A stretch of 64,000 nucleotides of DNA. Source: Mangrovibacterium lignilyticum. Its GTDB lineage: Bacteria; Bacteroidota; Bacteroidia; Bacteroidales; Prolixibacteraceae. Positions 25,906-35,352 of this stretch are shown here, piece after piece. The notes below the pieces were generated by a model. The model saw only the letters and a program-made list of their open reading frames with translations. It had not been told where the DNA came from and ran no database searches. The stretch is from positions 62,001 through 126,000 of the forward strand of contig NZ_WKLH01000001.1 of the NCBI RefSeq assembly GCF_010882175.1, read 5' to 3'. The first letter of the stretch is position 1. Every line of letters starts with the position of its first letter. Position numbers and translations under genes: made by a program.

Positions 25906-26307
25906 CTATTTACAGGTCTTTGATGAACAACTACCGCAGCTCAAACCACAGGCGGACGGATCTTCGACAGAGTAAATGTCGTGCTCCTTCAGTTGCTCTT
26001 CCTTGTACAACTTAATATTTTCGTCAACCAACTTGCTGGTAGGCCGGAAAACCTTAATATCATTATCTTTCAAAATCTTGAAAGCCATTGGCCGCACATT
26101 CGGACTGATGATCGCCCGCACGATATCATCCTCTCCTCCTTTGCGCAAATCAAGACCAAAACGCATCATTAACTCGGGTTTGCTAAAAATTTCACTGTCG
26201 CCTTTTACAACATCGTGTACACAGTAAAAATTAGCTTTGTAAAAATCATCTGCTAAAATATTTACTAATGCGGCGTTCTTTCCAATAATGGGCATACAAA
26301 TCTTCAT
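25906..26307 (-). CDS. NifX/NifB-type iron-molybdenum cofactor-binding domain protein
   Basis: A 133-residue protein of the dinitrogenase FeMo-cofactor biosynthesis superfamily (ribonuclease H-like fold): MKICMPIIGKNAALVNILADDFYKANFYCVHD, a Gly-rich LRKGGEDDIVRAIISPNVRPMAFKILKDNDIKVFRP, and an added C-terminal Cys cluster CGLSCGSCSSKTC that could bind an iron-sulfur cluster or a metal. No nitrogenase genes are present, so a general metallocluster role is more likely than nitrogen fixation; this is inference. Confidence 0.75.
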   Translation of the reverse strand: MKICMPIIGKNAALVNILADDFYKANFYCVHDVVKGDSEIFSKPELMMRFGLDLRKGGEDDIVRAIISPNVRPMAFKILKDNDIKVFRPTSKLVDENIKLYKEEQLKEHDIYSVEDPSACGLSCGSCSSKTCK

Positions 26308-26550
26308 AATGTTCTCTTTTTGGGTTTAACATGAACTGCTCGCAAACAGCCGGTATGCCGCAAGCATATCAAATCATATACCCAAATAGAAAAACAACTG
26401 ATTAACAAACGAATAAGATTTTAGAAAGGAAATATTTCTGACATTTATGTAGGAAAAAAGAGGGGAAATACACAAAAATGTGTTTTTCAACATAAAATTA
26501 AATCGTCAATTACAGTACGCAAAACTCCAATGTAAAAAAGCCATTCGATC

Positions 26551-29535
26551 CTACAGATGAATCAAAGCTTCCCGTTTCCGGCCGTCCATCAAAATGGTCA
26601 AATCATCCGAAAACCGAATGTGTTTCACGTAGTTAAGCTCTTCAACCACCTCCCCTTGCCTTAATATATCTGGGTTCAACCACGCATCACGGGATTTACA
26701 CGGAATTGAAAAATATCCCACATTCATCGAGGTAACATTGTGGAAAAAATGAGAGCCCAGCGAACCGTCGAGCGGGAAATCAGGCAAGCCAATTTCAACA
26801 ATCACCCGTGCTCTTGATATTTGCGCCCATCTGACCGGAATGCCAGTAAATGGATCACGCGTTCCCCAGCGCCCCGGACCGATCAATAAATATTCCTTAC
26901 CGATAATATCCATTTGGCGATTGAACTGGCTGACTTCTTCTGCAATCGCACTGGTCTTTACTTTATCAAAGGTTTCACCGGAAACATAAATCACGTCCCG
27001 AATTCCTTCAACCCGACCATTTCCCATACCACGCCTGGCATACAAAAGCGCTTCGTCTTTATTCACTTCTCCCAAGTCAATTTCGAGCTCCTGCTCATGC
27101 CTGATCAAAGGCTTTATTTGTAGCAGATAAAAGGTAGGAACACCGTTCTCCCCCTTATCCAAATCAATCGAATATTCCATTTCAACCGGCGATCCCATGG
27201 CTTCTTTAAACAACCGCAATAAAAAACTAATTGTCTCGGCCATTGGAATCATATTATATTTCAAGAGGTTGGCAAAATTAACAACCCTTGTTCCCCGAAC
27301 CGACAAATCGGTAATCAGATCGTCATTCTCCGAATCGTACACCGACGCACAGTGATCCAATACGCCATCTTTCTCCGCTTCACGGATTGACATTTTCAAA
27401 ATTCCGGCGTCTTCACCAACTTGTACCAAATCGGCCTGACTACGATTCATATCGAGGGCATAAAAGTCACGCTGAGAATCGCGAATCTGATCCTTCAGAC
27501 TGCTGGGATTAATCTGGGGGTAGCGCGGGCAAAAACGATAAGCACTTTCTCCACCAACAACATACATGCCCAATCCAACGGCCGCCACTGCAAACCCATC
27601 TTCAGGCTCCATATACGAAACCGGATAGTAATTATACGACTGTGCAACTCCGCTAACTGTTGGGTAAAACCGACCATGATGCTCGTGCCCAACCAATTCC
27701 TGGATGACAATTGCCATGCGTTCCTCTTCAATCTTATAATTGACCGCATCGAAATAGGAAACTGCTGAATCCGTAAAAATACTGGCGTAAACCAACTTTA
27801 CTGCTGTTTCCAGCTGCGTGAATCTTACCTGGATGTCGGGATCAATATTCGGAAGAATATAAGTTGCATAAACACCGGAAAATGGCTGTAATAAGGAGTC
27901 TTCAAACAAGCCGGAAGAACGAACAGCCAAAGGACGGGCAATCTTTTCGACAAATTTCATCAGTTTATGCTGCAGCGAATCACTGAGGTGAGAATCAACA
28001 AAAACCGACTTAATGCGCTCATAATCGTTCGAGTTGTACACTTCTTCATACAGGTTATTGATTTCAATAAATTTCTCGAACTCAATAGTTCCAATAATTG
28101 CTGTTGCGGGAATGCGAATATTAATGTTTGGAATGACCTTTTTAAAATCGATGTTCTCGATAAAATTACACATGAACGCCACACCACGGCCTTTGCCCCC
28201 CAACGACCCTTTTCCCATTCGAACGATGTAGCGTTCGTTTCCAAGCAATTGCTGATCGAAATTGATAATCAACCCCCGAAGCTTTTTGATTCGGACGCGC
28301 TCAAAAACATTGAGACAGAAATTGCGTAACTCTTCAGAATCTTTAAAATCTTCAAGCTGATAAGGCAACAGTTGTTCGGCAATATTAATCTCTCCGCGAG
28401 CCATTAGCCAGGTCGAGAATGAATTTCTCCTTCCATGATAAGCCAATGCCTCTGTCGGAATAACCTTAAACATTTCCTGAAATTCCTGCAGGTTGTGCGC
28501 AACCATTATCGGACTTCCTTTTTCATCTTTAAAGACAAAACTTCCGAAGCCCAGTCGTTTAAAAATAAAGTTGTGAATATCCATCGACAGGCTTTCGGAG
28601 TTTTTGTTGATGAACTCAGCCCCTATTTCATTTGCCCGTGCTGCGTTCCGAATATCATGGCTTTGCAGTAATAGCGGAATGGGAAACCGGAGAATTTGTT
28701 TGGCATAGCGCAACAACTCAATGCCCGAATTTTCATCCTCTACACCATTGCGTTGAAACTTGACATCGGAAATAACCGTCAACAGGTAATCGCGGTATTT
28801 ATTCATCACTTCAACAGCATCTTCGTAATTACTCACCAAAATTACTTTCGGACGAGCCCGCATTTTCAAGATCATGTGCAACTCATCAGCTGCTTCATCC
28901 TGCACCAAATTTTGCGTTTGAGTCATGATGTTGGTGTACAACATCGGTAGGTAGCGGGAGTAATATTGAATGGAATCCTCGACCAGTAAAATCACCCTTA
29001 CATTCCCGTTTTGAGTATCGGCCTCTATATTATTCTTGTCTTCAATATATTTCACCATTGCCAGGAAAACATTGGAGTTGCCGTTCCACACAAACACCCG
29101 ATCGATGGATTGAAACTTGTCAGCCGTTTCCTGGAAATATCGTAAGTCTCCATTGTTGTTTACCAGCAAAAGAATTGGAAGATCTTTTTTAACCGCATAA
29201 ATACTGTCGGCCATCTTTATCGGCATATTTTTGTCGACCCCTACCATGATAATAACCAAATCGAAATCGCGCTTTTTGATTATCTCGTGGGCTTGTGACT
29301 CCGAATTGACGCTTGTAAAACGCGGATAGGTATAAAGGTTCAACTGAAGAAATTCACCGAAAATTTTATCCGTAAACTGTCCCTCACGGACGATGGAATA
29401 ACTGTCGTAAAGTGTCGCTATCAAAAGTACTTCCTTCACTTTAGTCGGCATCAATTCCTCAAAAATATCCCGGTCGTTTTTTTTATGTTTATAGATTGAT
29501 GTTAGGGTAATATTTTCCAGTTGATCCATAATCAT
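26551..29535 (-). CDS. REC-like domains fused to PEP/pyruvate-binding (PPDK N-terminal) domain
   Basis: A 994-residue protein. Residues about 30-165 and 175-335 look like two receiver-type domains; the second has VILLVEDS, VISDVKF, LLLQS and FINKNS, matching the acidic pair, phospho-acceptor Asp, Ser/Thr and Lys of response regulators. From about 440 on it has the ATP-grasp domain of PEP synthase/PPDK: GSLGGKGRGVAFM, AVRSSGLFEDSLLQPFSGVY, and LLQIKPLIRHE. The phosphohistidine and PEP-barrel domains of true PEP synthase are missing, so it is not PpsA. Family members are common in Bacteroidota. An alternative ATG at 29529 would remove two residues. The korBA operon lies just upstream on the same strand. 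Confidence 0.8.
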   Translation of the reverse strand: MIMDQLENITLTSIYKHKKNDRDIFEELMPTKVKEVLLIATLYDSYSIVREGQFTDKIFGEFLQLNLYTYPRFTSVNSESQAHEIIKKRDFDLVIIMVGVDKNMPIKMADSIYAVKKDLPILLLVNNNGDLRYFQETADKFQSIDRVFVWNGNSNVFLAMVKYIEDKNNIEADTQNGNVRVILLVEDSIQYYSRYLPMLYTNIMTQTQNLVQDEAADELHMILKMRARPKVILVSNYEDAVEVMNKYRDYLLTVISDVKFQRNGVEDENSGIELLRYAKQILRFPIPLLLQSHDIRNAARANEIGAEFINKNSESLSMDIHNFIFKRLGFGSFVFKDEKGSPIMVAHNLQEFQEMFKVIPTEALAYHGRRNSFSTWLMARGEINIAEQLLPYQLEDFKDSEELRNFCLNVFERVRIKKLRGLIINFDQQLLGNERYIVRMGKGSLGGKGRGVAFMCNFIENIDFKKVIPNINIRIPATAIIGTIEFEKFIEINNLYEEVYNSNDYERIKSVFVDSHLSDSLQHKLMKFVEKIARPLAVRSSGLFEDSLLQPFSGVYATYILPNIDPDIQVRFTQLETAVKLVYASIFTDSAVSYFDAVNYKIEEERMAIVIQELVGHEHHGRFYPTVSGVAQSYNYYPVSYMEPEDGFAVAAVGLGMYVVGGESAYRFCPRYPQINPSSLKDQIRDSQRDFYALDMNRSQADLVQVGEDAGILKMSIREAEKDGVLDHCASVYDSENDDLITDLSVRGTRVVNFANLLKYNMIPMAETISFLLRLFKEAMGSPVEMEYSIDLDKGENGVPTFYLLQIKPLIRHEQELEIDLGEVNKDEALLYARRGMGNGRVEGIRDVIYVSGETFDKVKTSAIAEEVSQFNRQMDIIGKEYLLIGPGRWGTRDPFTGIPVRWAQISRARVIVEIGLPDFPLDGSLGSHFFHNVTSMNVGYFSIPCKSRDAWLNPDILRQGEVVEELNYVKHIRFSDDLTILMDGRKREALIHL

Positions 29536-29627
29536 TCAGTTTGAGAACGGCAGATGTGATCTTAAACATCAAAATCCGCTCCTCTTATTGGTTTGTTGAA
29601 ATTAGGAAAAATCCGCTTTCAGCTAAC

Positions 29628-29656
29628 AAAAAAAGGAGGCCAAAGCCTCCTTTTTT
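29628..29656 (-). terminator. Terminator after korB
   Basis: Nine-base stem AAAGGAGGC / GCCTCCTTT with a CAAA loop, flanked by A and T tracts on both sides, 20 bases downstream of the korB stop. Confidence 0.88.
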
Positions 29657-29677
29657 GAAACATATATACTTGTTATC

Positions 29678-30751
29678 TTATTCTTGAGCAAGTGTACATC
29701 TTTTTTTGAAGAATGGAACCGGGTCACTGCTGGTAGGCTCATTCACCTCCCATGTATTTCCGGAACGCAACAATTCATCTACTTTTGAGATCTTACGAGT
29801 GGCCTGAACCTCATTGATCTGACGGGTAACCTCCTGATCGTAAACAAGCGCTTCAACACTGCGAATAACGCCCATTGCAACCGGGAAATCAGGCAGCGCC
29901 ATGTTGATCAGTGCCAAATGCAGAGTTGGATCCGAAGTCTTGGCATCATGCACCAAAATATCGTCCAACGTATAGCCGTCTTCACCAATTTTAACCACTT
30001 TCAAGCGGCCTTTATCGAACACCAAACCTTTATCTTTTTCGTTTCCAAACACCATGGGTTTTCCATGTTCCAGAAAGAGTTGACGTTCGTTTCTAAATTT
30101 CGGATCAGCAATTTCCTCATGTATTCCATCATTGAAAATCACACAATTTTGGAGCACTTCAACAACTGATGTACCCGCATGTTGAGCTGCTTCTTTCAAA
30201 ACCTGTTGGGTATGCTTCACATTGCTATCGACAGCACGGGCGAAGAAGTTTCCGCTGGCTCCCAAAACCAATTGACCGGGAACAAAAGGATCTTCAACAG
30301 TACCAAATGGCGAAGTTTTAGTCACCACTCCACGAGCTGAAGTTGGTGAATATTGTCCTTTGGTCAGCCCGTAAATCTTATTGTTGAAAAGCACCAGGTT
30401 AACGTCAATATTCCTACGTACCAAATGAATGAAATGGTTACCACCGATCGCTAAAGAATCACCGTCACCGGTTATTACCCATACATTCAAATCGGGGTTT
30501 GCTGTTTTCACTCCCGAAGCAATTGCTGTTGCACGCCCGTGAATGGTGTGAAAACCGAAAGTACTCATATAGTATGGAAAACGAGAAGAACAGCCGATAC
30601 CTGAAATCACCGCGAATTTCTCGTGTGGAATATTCATTTCAGCCATAGTCCGCTGAACCGAGTTCATAATCGCGTAGTCGCCACAACCGGGGCACCAGCG
30701 TACTTCGTTTTCACTCTTAAAGTTTTTTGCAGTATAATTGAAATCAGTCAT
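29678..30751 (-). CDS. korB: 2-oxoacid:ferredoxin oxidoreductase, beta subunit
   Basis: The TPP-binding subunit of a 2-oxoglutarate (or related 2-oxoacid) ferredoxin oxidoreductase, making acyl-CoA, CO2 and reduced ferredoxin. The 357-residue chain has WCPGCGDYAIMNSVQRT, GIGCSSRFPYYM, HGRATAIASGVK and the TPP/Mg motif ITGDGDSLAIGGNHFIHLVRRN with LFNNKIYGLTKGQYSPTS. The gene lies 3 bases downstream of korA, so it is co-transcribed. The exact 2-oxoacid cannot be read from sequence; 2-oxoglutarate is the usual substrate for this pair. Confidence 0.92.
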   Translation of the reverse strand: MTDFNYTAKNFKSENEVRWCPGCGDYAIMNSVQRTMAEMNIPHEKFAVISGIGCSSRFPYYMSTFGFHTIHGRATAIASGVKTANPDLNVWVITGDGDSLAIGGNHFIHLVRRNIDVNLVLFNNKIYGLTKGQYSPTSARGVVTKTSPFGTVEDPFVPGQLVLGASGNFFARAVDSNVKHTQQVLKEAAQHAGTSVVEVLQNCVIFNDGIHEEIADPKFRNERQLFLEHGKPMVFGNEKDKGLVFDKGRLKVVKIGEDGYTLDDILVHDAKTSDPTLHLALINMALPDFPVAMGVIRSVEALVYDQEVTRQINEVQATRKISKVDELLRSGNTWEVNEPTSSDPVPFFKKRCTLAQE

Positions 30752-30754
30752 TGA

Positions 30755-32593
30755 TTAGTCCTCCAGCAATTTGTTAAAGTTTTGTTTCAGCTCCAATACG
30801 GTGAACGGCAAACCTTTTACCTTATTCACTTGGTTGTAAGTAAAACCGGGCAGTTTATCGCGCAGGTAAGCGGAAAATTGTCCCATGTTCAGTTCACACA
30901 CCACGATTTTCTTGAATCGGCTGAAAACTTCCTCTGTATTCTTCGGGAGGGGCTTAATGAAGTTGAAATGAGCAAGCGAAACACTTTTGCCTTCTTCCTT
31001 CAATTCACGAACAGCACTTAAAGTATGTCCGTAAGTACCACCCCAGCTCACAACCAGCAAATCGCCTGATTCGTCACCACAAACGTCCAACTGCGGAAGC
31101 ATATCTGCAACACGCTCCACTTTCTCGGCACGCTGTTCTGTAAGGCGTTGGTGATTTTCCGGATCGTGACTTACAGCGCCATCAATGTTTTTCTCCAAAC
31201 CTCCTACGCGGTGTTGGAAACCGTCCATACCCGGAATAGCCCATTCTCTGGCCAAGGTTTCTTCATCGCGTTTATAGGGCTTATAAGTGTCTTTATTTTT
31301 AGCAATACGAGGTTTAATCTCCGGCAACTCATCCATCGACGGCACACGCCATGGCTCGCTACCATTACCAAGGAAACCATCGGTAAGCAAGACCACCGGA
31401 ACCATGCGTTCCACTGCAATTTTAGCTGCTAAGAATGCGTAGTAAAAACAATCGGAGGGAGTGCTGGCAGCAATCACAACAACCGGGCTTTCGCCATTAC
31501 GGCCGTATAGGGTCTGCAATAAATCGGATTGCTCTGTTTTTGTTGGCAGACCGGTTGACGGGCCTCCACGTTGTACGTTTACTACAACCAAAGGAAGCTC
31601 AGTCATAACTGAAAGTCCAAGTGCTTCCGCTTTCAAAGCCAAACCTGGTCCCGAAGTCGTCGTGATTGCTAAATCGCCTGCAAACGCAGCTCCAATAGCT
31701 GTACAAATACCGGCAATCTCATCTTCAGCCTGAAATGTTTTCACCCCTAAATCTTTGCGTTCAGCCAAGGCAGAAAGAATGTCGGTAGCCGGAGTGATTG
31801 GATAAGATCCCTGGAAAAGATTCAAGCCCGACTTTTCAGCAGCAGCTAAAAATCCCCAGGCAGTAGCCTGGTTTCCGTTTATATTTCGATAGATCCCACG
31901 TTCGATAGCAGCAGCATGAACCATGTAGCGAGGAGTCATGTGTTGCATATTCATACCGTAGTTATAACCATCGTGCAACACTTTTAGGTTGGTTTCAACA
32001 ACCAAAGGCTTCTTCGCAAATTTCTTCTTAATGTAGCCTTCGATATAATCGAGCGGACGACCAAACATCCAGCAGACCAGCCCAAGGGCGAACATATTTT
32101 TACTCCGCAGAACCGATTTATTGTCTAAGCCGTAATCCTTCAGACTCTCACGAGTCATGCTTGTAATTGGAACTGCGATCTTCGCATAATCGACCAAATT
32201 ACATTCAGTGAACGGATCATCGGTTTTAAAATTAGCTTTATCCAGGTTTTTCTGGGTGAACGAATCCGCATCAAAAATGATGGTTCCTCCCGGATTCATG
32301 AATGTGGCATTCGCTTTAACAGCTGCCGGATTCATCGCGATAAGCACATGGGCATAATCACCAGGAGTATTCACTTGTTTTTTTCCAAATTGCACCTGAA
32401 ACCCGGATACACCTCCGACCGTTCCTTGCGGTGCACGAATTTCAGAGGGGTAATCGGGAAAGGTGGAGATGTCGTTCCCGAACAAGGCAGAAGCGTCTGA
32501 AAATAAGGTCCCGGTTAATTGCATACCGTCTCCCGAATCTCCTGAAAATCTAATAGCGACTTCTTCAAGTTCAATAACTTTAGCGTCTTTCAT
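30755..32593 (-). CDS. korA: 2-oxoacid:ferredoxin oxidoreductase, alpha subunit (gamma-alpha fusion)
   Basis: A 612-residue chain joining a gamma-type domain (IRFSGDSGDGMQLTGTLFSDA, residues 11-190) to the alpha domain (QGSYPITPATDILSALAERKD, QAEDEIAGICTAIGAAFAG, TTTSGPGLALKAEALGLSVM, VVVNVQRGGPSTGLPTKTEQSDLLQ), the pattern of KorA-type enzymes. It partners KorB. A TATTTTTG box at 32714-32721 with a TTG 21 bases upstream is a good promoter candidate about 120 bases before the ATG. Confidence 0.93.
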   Translation of the reverse strand: MKDAKVIELEEVAIRFSGDSGDGMQLTGTLFSDASALFGNDISTFPDYPSEIRAPQGTVGGVSGFQVQFGKKQVNTPGDYAHVLIAMNPAAVKANATFMNPGGTIIFDADSFTQKNLDKANFKTDDPFTECNLVDYAKIAVPITSMTRESLKDYGLDNKSVLRSKNMFALGLVCWMFGRPLDYIEGYIKKKFAKKPLVVETNLKVLHDGYNYGMNMQHMTPRYMVHAAAIERGIYRNINGNQATAWGFLAAAEKSGLNLFQGSYPITPATDILSALAERKDLGVKTFQAEDEIAGICTAIGAAFAGDLAITTTSGPGLALKAEALGLSVMTELPLVVVNVQRGGPSTGLPTKTEQSDLLQTLYGRNGESPVVVIAASTPSDCFYYAFLAAKIAVERMVPVVLLTDGFLGNGSEPWRVPSMDELPEIKPRIAKNKDTYKPYKRDEETLAREWAIPGMDGFQHRVGGLEKNIDGAVSHDPENHQRLTEQRAEKVERVADMLPQLDVCGDESGDLLVVSWGGTYGHTLSAVRELKEEGKSVSLAHFNFIKPLPKNTEEVFSRFKKIVVCELNMGQFSAYLRDKLPGFTYNQVNKVKGLPFTVLELKQNFNKLLED

Positions 32594-32713
32594 GTGACAA
32601 ATATTTTAGATACCTACAATAATTCCTATAATCTTAAAAAAAAGGAGGCCTAAAAGTAACAAATTAACATTTGACACTCCCCTCTGAACGTTTACCCCGC
32701 CAAGGGTGGTAAG

Positions 32714-32721
32714 CAAAAATA
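32714..32721 (-). promoter_or_regulatory. Bacteroidota-type promoter for korAB
   Basis: Minus-strand TATTTTTG (TAnnTTTG) with TTG separated by 21 bases upstream, matching the -7/-33 arrangement; 120 bases before the korA ATG. Confidence 0.5.
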
Positions 32722-32808
32722 ACCATTTATTAATAAGCTGTTCAAGATCCTATTAATAATTTAGAGGGTTTCTTATCTTTACAAATCAATTTAAAATGAA
32801 TACAGATA

Positions 32809-33348
32809 ATGGCACTTATAAGGACACTTAAGGGAAAGACTCCGGTCATCGGAGAAAACTGTTTTTTAGCTGAAAACGCAGCAATTATTGGCGATGTAGA
32901 AATGGGTAACGACTGCAGTGTTTGGTACAGCGCTGTTATTCGCGGAGATGTACATTCGATCCGGATTGGCAATAATACCAACATTCAGGACTGCGCTGTC
33001 ATCCATGCTACTTATCAAAAATCACCAACAAATATCGGAAGTAATGTGATCATCGCACACGGTGCCATTATACATGGATGCACCATCAAAGATCATGTTA
33101 TGATTGGAATGAATGCCGTGATTTTAGATAATGCGATTGTCAGCAGCAATACCATTATCGCGGCAGGATCGGTTGTAACCAAAGGGACACTTGTTGAACC
33201 GAACAGCGTTTATGCAGGTATCCCGGCACAAAAAATCAAAGCGCTGAGCCCGGAGTTGGCCGAAGGCGAGCTGCACCGCATTGCAAATGCCTACAGCACC
33301 TATGCCGGCTGGTATAAGGAAGATGATCAACCGCAAGAAGTAAAATAA
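32809..33348 (+). CDS. Gamma carbonic anhydrase family protein
   Basis: A 179-residue left-handed beta-helix protein of the gamma-class carbonic anhydrase/YrdA family. Hexapeptide repeats run from about 12 to 145 (VIGENCFLAENAAIIGDVEMGNDCSVWYSAVIRGDVHSIRIGNNTNIQD), with zinc-ligand His residues in AVIHATYQ and IIAHGAIIHGCTI. The end NSVYAGIPAQKIKALSPE is characteristic. Actual carbonic anhydrase activity is variable in the family. It is divergent from korA and precedes the nucleotidyltransferase by 22 bases. Confidence 0.9.
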   Translation: MALIRTLKGKTPVIGENCFLAENAAIIGDVEMGNDCSVWYSAVIRGDVHSIRIGNNTNIQDCAVIHATYQKSPTNIGSNVIIAHGAIIHGCTIKDHVMIGMNAVILDNAIVSSNTIIAAGSVVTKGTLVEPNSVYAGIPAQKIKALSPELAEGELHRIANAYSTYAGWYKEDDQPQEVK

Positions 33349-33370
33349 TTAAGAAAGCTAAAAAACAAGC

Positions 33371-34270
33371 ATGAAACCTACCTTACTAATCCTCGCGGCG
33401 GGAATGGGAAGCCGCTATGGAGGATTGAAACAGATTGACCCCTTTGGACCAAGCGGAGAAACTATTTTGGAATATTCGGTTTTCGACGCTATTCGTGCCG
33501 GATTCGGGAAAGTCGTATTCGTGATCCGCGAAAGTTTCGCCGACGAATTTAAATCGCGCTTTGATGAAAAACTTAAAGGCAAAATTGAAGTTGAATACGT
33601 TTACCAGGAATTAACAAAGCTCCCCGAAGGCTACCTTTGTCCTGAAGATCGTGAAAAACCGTGGGGAACGGGCCATGCGATCCTGATGGCTAAAGATGTG
33701 ATAAGCGAACCGTTTGCAGCAATAAATGCTGACGACTTTTACGGCGCTCCGGCTTTTCAAATCATGGCTGACTTTTTCGAAAACAAAGTTTCGGAAACCA
33801 CCTACAGCATGGTCGGCTATTTGCTGAAAAATACCTTATCGGAAAACGGCACTGTCAGCCGCGGTATTTGTAAAACCGATGCCGATCAGAATTTGATTGA
33901 AATTACCGAGCGACACCAAATTGGTCGATCCGGAAATTCGATTGTTTTTGTGGATGAGGCCGACAACCAAGTGGAAGTTGGTGAAAACACTCCCGCATCA
34001 ATGAATTTTTGGGGATTTCACCCAAGCTTGTTTCAACACCTGGAAAACCAGTTCAAAGCTTTCCTGGACGAAAAGATGCAGTTACCAAAATCTGAATTCT
34101 ACATCCCGAGTGTAGTTTTCGAACTCATAAAATCGGGTAAAGTAAACACCAAGGTTTTGCAAGCCGATTCGCCCTGGTTTGGTGTCACCTATACCGACGA
34201 CAAAGCTTATGTGGTTGAGCAAATCCAAAAACTGACTGATGCGGGTGTTTACCCCTCTAAATTGTGGTAG
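33371..34270 (+). CDS. Sugar-phosphate nucleotidyltransferase family protein
   Basis: A 299-residue nucleotidyltransferase (GT-A-like fold). The N-terminus LLILAAGMGSRYGGLKQIDPFGPSGETILEYS is the nucleotide-binding loop with the catalytic Arg and Lys; PWGTGHAILMA and AINADDFYGAPAFQ supply the base-binding Gly and metal-binding Asp. Bacteroidota homologues often neighbour sugar kinase-like genes; here it is probably co-transcribed with the gamma carbonic anhydrase-like gene, and the sugar is not predictable. A terminator follows at 34303-34332. Confidence 0.85.
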   Translation: MKPTLLILAAGMGSRYGGLKQIDPFGPSGETILEYSVFDAIRAGFGKVVFVIRESFADEFKSRFDEKLKGKIEVEYVYQELTKLPEGYLCPEDREKPWGTGHAILMAKDVISEPFAAINADDFYGAPAFQIMADFFENKVSETTYSMVGYLLKNTLSENGTVSRGICKTDADQNLIEITERHQIGRSGNSIVFVDEADNQVEVGENTPASMNFWGFHPSLFQHLENQFKAFLDEKMQLPKSEFYIPSVVFELIKSGKVNTKVLQADSPWFGVTYTDDKAYVVEQIQKLTDAGVYPSKLW

Positions 34271-34302
34271 CAACCGCTCGTTCAGCAATACAATCTATAC
34301 CA

Positions 34303-34332
34303 AAAGGAAGGCTTGATGTCTTCCTTTTTTTT
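34303..34332 (+). terminator. Terminator after the nucleotidyltransferase
   Basis: AAGGAAG / CTTCCTT stem, about 9-base loop, followed by eight T. Confidence 0.8.
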
Positions 34333-34442
34333 GTTGATGTGGGGAGCCACAAAGGCGGTCTTTTCTTCCGGCTGGTATTGTGGGTACCCACACAAAACGC
34401 GGGGATTTGTAATGATGGGAATAACGGTGAAACCGAAAAGGC

Positions 34443-35279
34443 TTACAGATGTATTTTCCGGGCTTTCACCGGTTGTCCCATAAACTGTTCAGCCCGTGCC
34501 TCGAATAATTCAACTTGCTCGGTCGTCAGGTAGGCCACCTGGCTTTGTTTGCTGCAGACAGCTTCTATTTCCGGATGACGATTCAGGTAGTCTTTCAAAC
34601 TTGCCGCGACAATTTTTCCTTGTTCTACGACTTCGACCCCCGATTTAGGAAGGTATTTCCGAATGCTGTCAATCAAAAGCGGGTAATGCGTACAACCCAG
34701 AATTACCGTGTCAATATTGTTGTCCTTTTGAAAAAGCTGCTGCAAATCCTTTTCAATAAAATAATCGGCGCCGGCTGTCCCAATTTCGTTATTTTCGACG
34801 ATGGGCACCCACATAGGACAAGCTTGCTGGGTGGTTTGCCGCACCTTGCCGTCCGACCATTTTTCCAACTCAATCGGGTACGAATCGGAAGCAACGGTTC
34901 CTGAAGTCGCCAAAACACCAACGTGGCCGGTTTCACTTATTTGCGAGGCGTATTCGACACTGGGCCTGATAACTCCCAGAACGCGCTTATCCGGCGCCAA
35001 TGTTGGCAGATCGCGTTGCTGAATGGTCCGTAGCGCTTTGGCCGAGGCCGTATTACAGGCCAGGATCACTAAATGACATCCCCTGTCAAACAATTCCTTC
35101 ACTGCTTCAAGTGTATATTCGTAAACGACGTCGAACGATCGGGTTCCGTAAGGCGTGCGGGCATTATCGCCTAAATACAGGAAATCGTATTCCGGCAGAT
35201 GATTTCGAAACTCTTTCAAAACCGTTAAACCTCCATAGCCGGAGTCGAACACACCAATGGGATGATAGTCGGGCAACAT
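34443..35279 (-). CDS. murI: Glutamate racemase
   Basis: Makes D-glutamate for peptidoglycan. The 278-residue protein has both catalytic-cysteine motifs: VILACNTASAKALR (about residue 75) and VILGCTHYPLLID (about 190), plus IGVFDSGYGGLTVLKEF and LYLGDNARTPYGTRS. It is the last gene of the envelope block, separated from the ompH genes by a hairpin at 35308-35332. Confidence 0.96.
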   Translation of the reverse strand: MLPDYHPIGVFDSGYGGLTVLKEFRNHLPEYDFLYLGDNARTPYGTRSFDVVYEYTLEAVKELFDRGCHLVILACNTASAKALRTIQQRDLPTLAPDKRVLGVIRPSVEYASQISETGHVGVLATSGTVASDSYPIELEKWSDGKVRQTTQQACPMWVPIVENNEIGTAGADYFIEKDLQQLFQKDNNIDTVILGCTHYPLLIDSIRKYLPKSGVEVVEQGKIVAASLKDYLNRHPEIEAVCSKQSQVAYLTTEQVELFEARAEQFMGQPVKARKIHL

Positions 35280-35304
35280 AGCTTTTGCTTTTAAACAAAA
35301 ATAA

Positions 35305-35335
35305 GAAAAGCCACCTGAATCAGGTGGCTTTCGCT
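35305..35335 (-). terminator. Terminator between ompH and murI
   Basis: Perfect stem AAAGCCACCTGA / TCAGGTGGCTTT with a minimal loop; A-rich sequence on its left side gives U-rich RNA for leftward transcripts ending after ompH. Confidence 0.8.
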
Positions 35336-35352
35336 AAAATATCGGAGTAAAA

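Noticed and set aside
25906-26307. Evidence for nitrogen fixation from the NifX-like protein
   Set aside because: No nif structural or assembly genes are present, and NifX/NifB-like domains are common in anaerobes that do not fix nitrogen. nifJ here is the ordinary PFOR.
34379-34392. Perfect palindrome TGTGGGTACCCACA
   Set aside because: Short, single, in a gap between converging genes; no associated promoter or second copy was seen.
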